Assembly: GCF_014805685.1 (NCBI RefSeq)
Contig: NC_060891.1
Location: 27,551,879 to 27,615,878 of the forward strand
Length of the DNA: 64,000 bases
Source of the DNA: Silurus meridionalis
Taxonomy: Eukaryota > Chordata > Actinopteri > Siluriformes > Siluridae
Reading direction: 5' to 3'
In this document: positions 60,293 to 64,000 of the stretch, piece after piece
Layout: every line of letters starts with the position of its first letter
How positions within the stretch are numbered: the first letter of the stretch is position 1
The notes under the pieces: generated by a model
Database searches by the model: none
What the model was told of the DNA's origin: nothing
The model's input: the letters and a program-made list of their open reading frames with translations, nothing else
Made by a program: the position numbers and the translations under genes

Positions 60293-60341
<49 letters not shown>
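59527..60341. repeat. (CT)n, then an 700-bp polypurine tract ending in (AG)n
   Basis: A pure (CT)n at 59528-59575 is followed at about 59620 by a switch to almost pure A/G on the same strand (with few C/T interruptions), ending in pure (AG)n at 60296-60341. Composition is strand-asymmetric in opposite senses on the two sides of 59600. Confidence 0.85.
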
Positions 60342-60345
<4 letters not shown>

Positions 60346-61120
60346 GAAGCCGCCAGATGCCTTCAAGTCATACATTTTGCATATTTCTCTATTTGCATGT
60401 TTATAATAAAAGTATGTTGCCAGAAAAACTTCCCTCCAGTCATAATTAAATTTAAGACCATATGAAAGTCCACAGTCCATTTGAAAAAATTCACAAAGTA
60501 GTTTGAAAGCGATCCGTTGCTTTTGTCCTGGTCCTGGAGTCCTGCAGGTCCATGGCTGGATCTGAATTTCGGTTTTGTGGAAAGATCAATACTGCTCAAT
60601 TTCTTCCTTCCTCCTGTGCTTAGCTCTGTTATGTTGTCCTTCACATGGGCAGCGTTTGTCCGTCTTTCTGTTCTTGTTTGAGCATTTCGGGTTCTGCTCC
60701 AGCTGCTGGAGCTTTACAGGATCGGGGACATCCCCAGAGCAGACACCACGGGGGTCACTGCTAATGATGGCGTTATTGCCTGGAGGAACTTACCCTAATT
60801 TAGATGTCAGCAATGTTAATTACAGTATGGGCATTGACATGAGAGTTAGCATTTAGTCAAGTGTTTCTGGTCTTTGATCTCTGGCTATGATTTGTCACTA
60901 TACTGTGTATAGTTAATTCAGGCTCCAGCTCTCTGGTGTTCTCCTACTGCATGTTCTTTCACTGCCGATGCTCTAGCCTGGCCTTGTCACTTTCGAGCTC
61001 CTTGCCCATATCCCTTTTTCAAGCAACCACACATTTTCTCTTTGATGTTCCCACACTCAAAACATTTCAACCCTGATTGTTTTGAACCACAGAACATGCT
61101 TCACTTCAGAGTTCTTAAAC

Positions 61121-61122
<2 letters not shown>
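60342..61122. other. GRID1 intron 2, no gene seen
   Basis: Unique-looking sequence. A 93-codon open frame at 60575 begins with hydrophobic residues, but has no recognisable domain and no splice support. Confidence 0.45.
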
Positions 61123-61152
<30 letters not shown>

Positions 61153-64000
61153 CTTCTTCTTCTTCTTTCGGCTGCTCCCATTAGGGGTCGCCACAGCGGA
61201 TCATCCGTCTCCATACCACCCTGTCCTCTACATCTGCCTCTTTCACACCAACTACCTGCATGTCTTCCCTCACCACATCCATGAACCTCCTCCTTGGCCT
61301 TCCTCTTTTCCTCCTACCTGGTGCCTCCATCCTCAGCATTCTTCTACCAATATAATTCATGTCCCTCCTCTGCACATGTCCAAACCATCTCAATCTCGCC
61401 TCCCTCACCTTGTCACCAAAACATCCTACATCGCTGTCCCTCTAATAAACTCATTTCTAATCCTGTCCATCCTCGTCACTTCCAACGAAAACCTTAAAAT
61501 CTTCAGCTCTGCTACCTCCAGCTACATCTCCTGTCTTTTACTCAATGCCACTGTCTCTAATCCAAACAACATCGCAGGTCTCACCACAGTCCTATAAACT
61601 TTCCCTTTCATTCTTGCAGATACCCTACTATCACAAATCACTCCTGTCACTCTTCTCCACCCACTCCACCCTGCCTGCACTCTATTCTTCACTTCTCTAA
61701 CACACTCTCCATTACTTTGCACTGTTGACCCCAGGTACCTGAACTCCTCCACCTTTTCCAGCTCTTCTCCCTGCAACCGCATCTCTCCACTGCACTCCCT
61801 CTCATTCACACACATGTACTCTGTCTTACTCCTACTGACTTTCATTCCCCTTCTCTCCAGCGCATATCTCCACCTCTCCAGGCTCTTCTCAACCTGCTCC
61901 TACTCTCACCACAAATCACAATATCATCCGCAAACATCATAGTCAGGAGACTCCTGTCTGACCTCGTCCGTCAACCTGTCCATCACCACTGCAAACAGGA
62001 AAGGGCTCAGGGCCGATTCTTGATGCAGTCCAACCTTCACCCTGAACCAGTCTGTCGTACCTACTGCACACTTCACTGCCGTCACACTGTCCTCATACAT
62101 GTCCTGCACCACCCTCACATACTTCTCTGACACACCTGACTTCCTCATACAATACCACAACTCCTCTCTTGGCACTCTGTCGTACGCTTTCTCTAAATCC
62201 ATAAATACACAATGGAATTCCTTCTGTCCTTCTCTATACTTCTCCATCAACATCCTCAAAGCAAATAAGGCATCTGTGGTGCTCTTCCTCGGCATGAAAC
62301 CATACTGTTGCTCACAGATGGTCACCTCTTCTCTCAGCCTGGCTTCCACTACTCTTTCCCATAACTTCATGGTGTGACTGATCAACTTAATTCCCCTGTA
62401 GTTACTGCAGGACTGCACATCTCCTTTATGCTTAAAGATCGGTACCAGCACACTTCTCCTCCATTCCTCAGGCATCTTCTCACCTTCCAAAATCCTGTTA
62501 AACAACCTGGTCAAAAACTAAACATCTCCACGCTTCTACCGGTATGTCATCTGGTCCAACCGACTTTCCACTCTTCATCCTCTTAATCGCTGCTCTCACT
62601 TCCTCCTTACTAATCCTATCTACATCCTGCTTCACCAACACCACATCGTCCAACCTTCTCTCTCTCTGATTTTCCTCATTCATCAGCTGCTCAAAATACT
62701 CCCTCCACCTTCTCAACACACTCTCCTCACTAGTCAACACATTTCCCTCTCCATCCTTTACTGCTTTAACTTGCAGCACATCCTTCCCAGCTCGGTCCCT
62801 CTGCCTGGCCAATCGGTATAAATCCTTTTCTCCTTCCTTAGTGTCCAACTTCTCCTACAGCTCCTCATATGCCTTTTCCTTGGCTTTCGCCACATCCCTC
62901 TTTACCTGCTGCTGCATCTCCTTGTACTCCTGCCTACTTCCCTCATCACTCTGTAGATCCCACTTCTGTTTTGCCAACCTCTTTCTCCTTATGCTCTCCT
63001 GCACTTCCTTATTCCACCACCACGTCTCCTTGTCTTGCTTTCTATTTCCAGATGTCACACCAAGTACTTTTCTAGCTGCACTCCTGCAGTAGTTGCCCAA
63101 TCATCCAACACCTCTTCAACACCACTGAGCCTCTGTCTGACCTCTTCCCTGTACCTCACACTACACTCTTCCTCCTTCAGTTTCCACCATCTTATTCTTC
63201 TTTCAGTCCTCACTCTCCTCCTCTTCTTCTTCGCCTCCAAAACCATCCTACAGACCACCATCCGATGCTGTCCAGCCACACTGTCCCCTGCCAACACCTT
63301 ACAGTCTCCAATCTCCTTCAGGTTGCATCTCCTGCATAGCACATAGTCCACCTGTGTGCACCTTCCTCCACTCTTATACGTCACCCTATGATCCTCCTTC
63401 TTCTTAAAATAAGTGTTCACCACTGCCATTTCCATCCTTTTAGCAAAATCTACCACCATCTGCCCTTCCACATTCCTCTCCTTAAAACCATTCCAACCCA
63501 TCACCTCCTCATCACCTCTGTTCCCTTCACCTACATGCCCATTAAAGTCTGCCCCAATCACCAATCTTTCATTCCTAGGTACACCATCTACCACTTCATC
63601 TAATTCACTCCAGAATTTTTCCTTCTCCTCCATCTCACAGCCAACTTGTGGAGCATAGGCACTGATAACATTTATCATCATCCTTTCAACTTCCACCTTC
63701 ACGATCATCACCCTATCAGAAACTCTCTTCACCTCCACTACACTCTTACTGTACTCTTCCTTCAGAATCACCCCTACACCATTTCTCTTTCCATCCACAC
63801 CATGATAGAACAGTTTAAACACCTCCAATGTTCCTGGCCTTACTCCCTTTCCACTTGGTCTCCTGAACACACAGCATATCTACCTTTCTCCTCTCCATCA
63901 TATCAGCTACCTCTCTTCCTTTACCCGTCATAGTACCAACATTTAAAGTACCAACCCGAACCTCCACTTTCCTACACTGCTCCTTTTCCTGCCGTCTCTG
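61123..64000 (-). pseudogene. RTE-clade LINE, endonuclease plus RT, cut by window edge
   Basis: Read on the minus strand from 64000 it encodes an APE-type endonuclease (VGTLNVGTMTGKGRE, VQETKW at 63851-63865, GADFNGHVG with its GADFN at 63541-63555, CTQVDYVLCRR) and then an RT (SGKSVGPDDIPVEAWRC, PEEWRRSVLVPIF, CSNYRGIKLISHTMKLWERV, QQYGFMPRKSTTDALFALRM, VGLHQESALSPFLFA). A frame break just before the catalytic FADD (61923-61934) and at least three others make it non-functional. It ends GGGAGCAGCCGAAAGAAGAAG, continuing as an (AAG)n tail of about 45 bp, as RTE-type elements end in short tandem repeats. It is antisense within GRID1 intron 2. Confidence 0.92.

Noticed and set aside
60575..60856. 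93-codon open frame starting with a signal-peptide-like segment
   Set aside because: Inside GRID1 intron 2, no splice sites, no domain recognised, and an equally long frame on the opposite strand.

Overview
The window is repeat-dense vertebrate nuclear DNA and almost certainly teleost. It carries interrupted genes with GT-AG introns, very many (TG)n, (CT)n and (AT)n microsatellites, several satellite arrays, and typical fish retroelement tails (L2-like, Rex1-like, RTE and tRNA-derived SINE). The retroelement tails look most like those of ostariophysan fish such as catfishes, but that is an inference from memory and species is not resolved.

Two host genes are supported, both on the + strand. 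The first is the 3' half of WAPL, the cohesin-release factor. Sixteen exons lie between 3890 and 13785, ending with the stop codon, and a 3' UTR runs to a poly(A) signal at 15473. The 5' exons lie before the window. The second is the start of GRID1 (ionotropic glutamate receptor delta-1). Exon 1 (46139-46226) carries the start codon and signal peptide, exon 2 is at 54114-54269, and the rest lies beyond the window. WAPL followed by GRID1 in the same orientation matches the human 10q23 order, which supports both identifications.

Layout: 1-3840 is a GAGTATAG-type satellite with a 656-bp higher-order period, in a WAPL intron. 3890-15495 is WAPL; its introns hold a second satellite (4780-5535), a hAT-like short element, an L2 tail and TG microsatellites that abut splice sites. 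15517-22510 is a 7-kb array of 13/26-bp units starting just after the WAPL poly(A) signal. 22510-45890 is intergenic. It holds pyrimidine tracts, a G-rich minisatellite, Rex1-, RTE- and L2-like fragments, a 17-bp satellite split by an L2 composite, a Rex1-like element with an internal minisatellite, a SINE and a small Tc1-like element. 45895-46226 is the CpG-rich GRID1 promoter and exon 1. Introns 1 and 2 of GRID1 fill the rest, with a Rex1-like element (51264-52880, minus), SINE pieces, a purine tract and a truncated RTE element (61123-64000, minus).

No intact autonomous transposon, rRNA, free-standing tRNA gene, CRISPR array or operon was seen. Long open frames inside the satellites are artefacts of repeat periodicity. 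The points most worth checking are the one-base frame break in WAPL exon 10, the splice sites built from TG repeats, the higher-order satellite structure, two unexplained exon-like segments (27193-27251 plus, about 37288-37402 minus), and the CTCF-like motifs.
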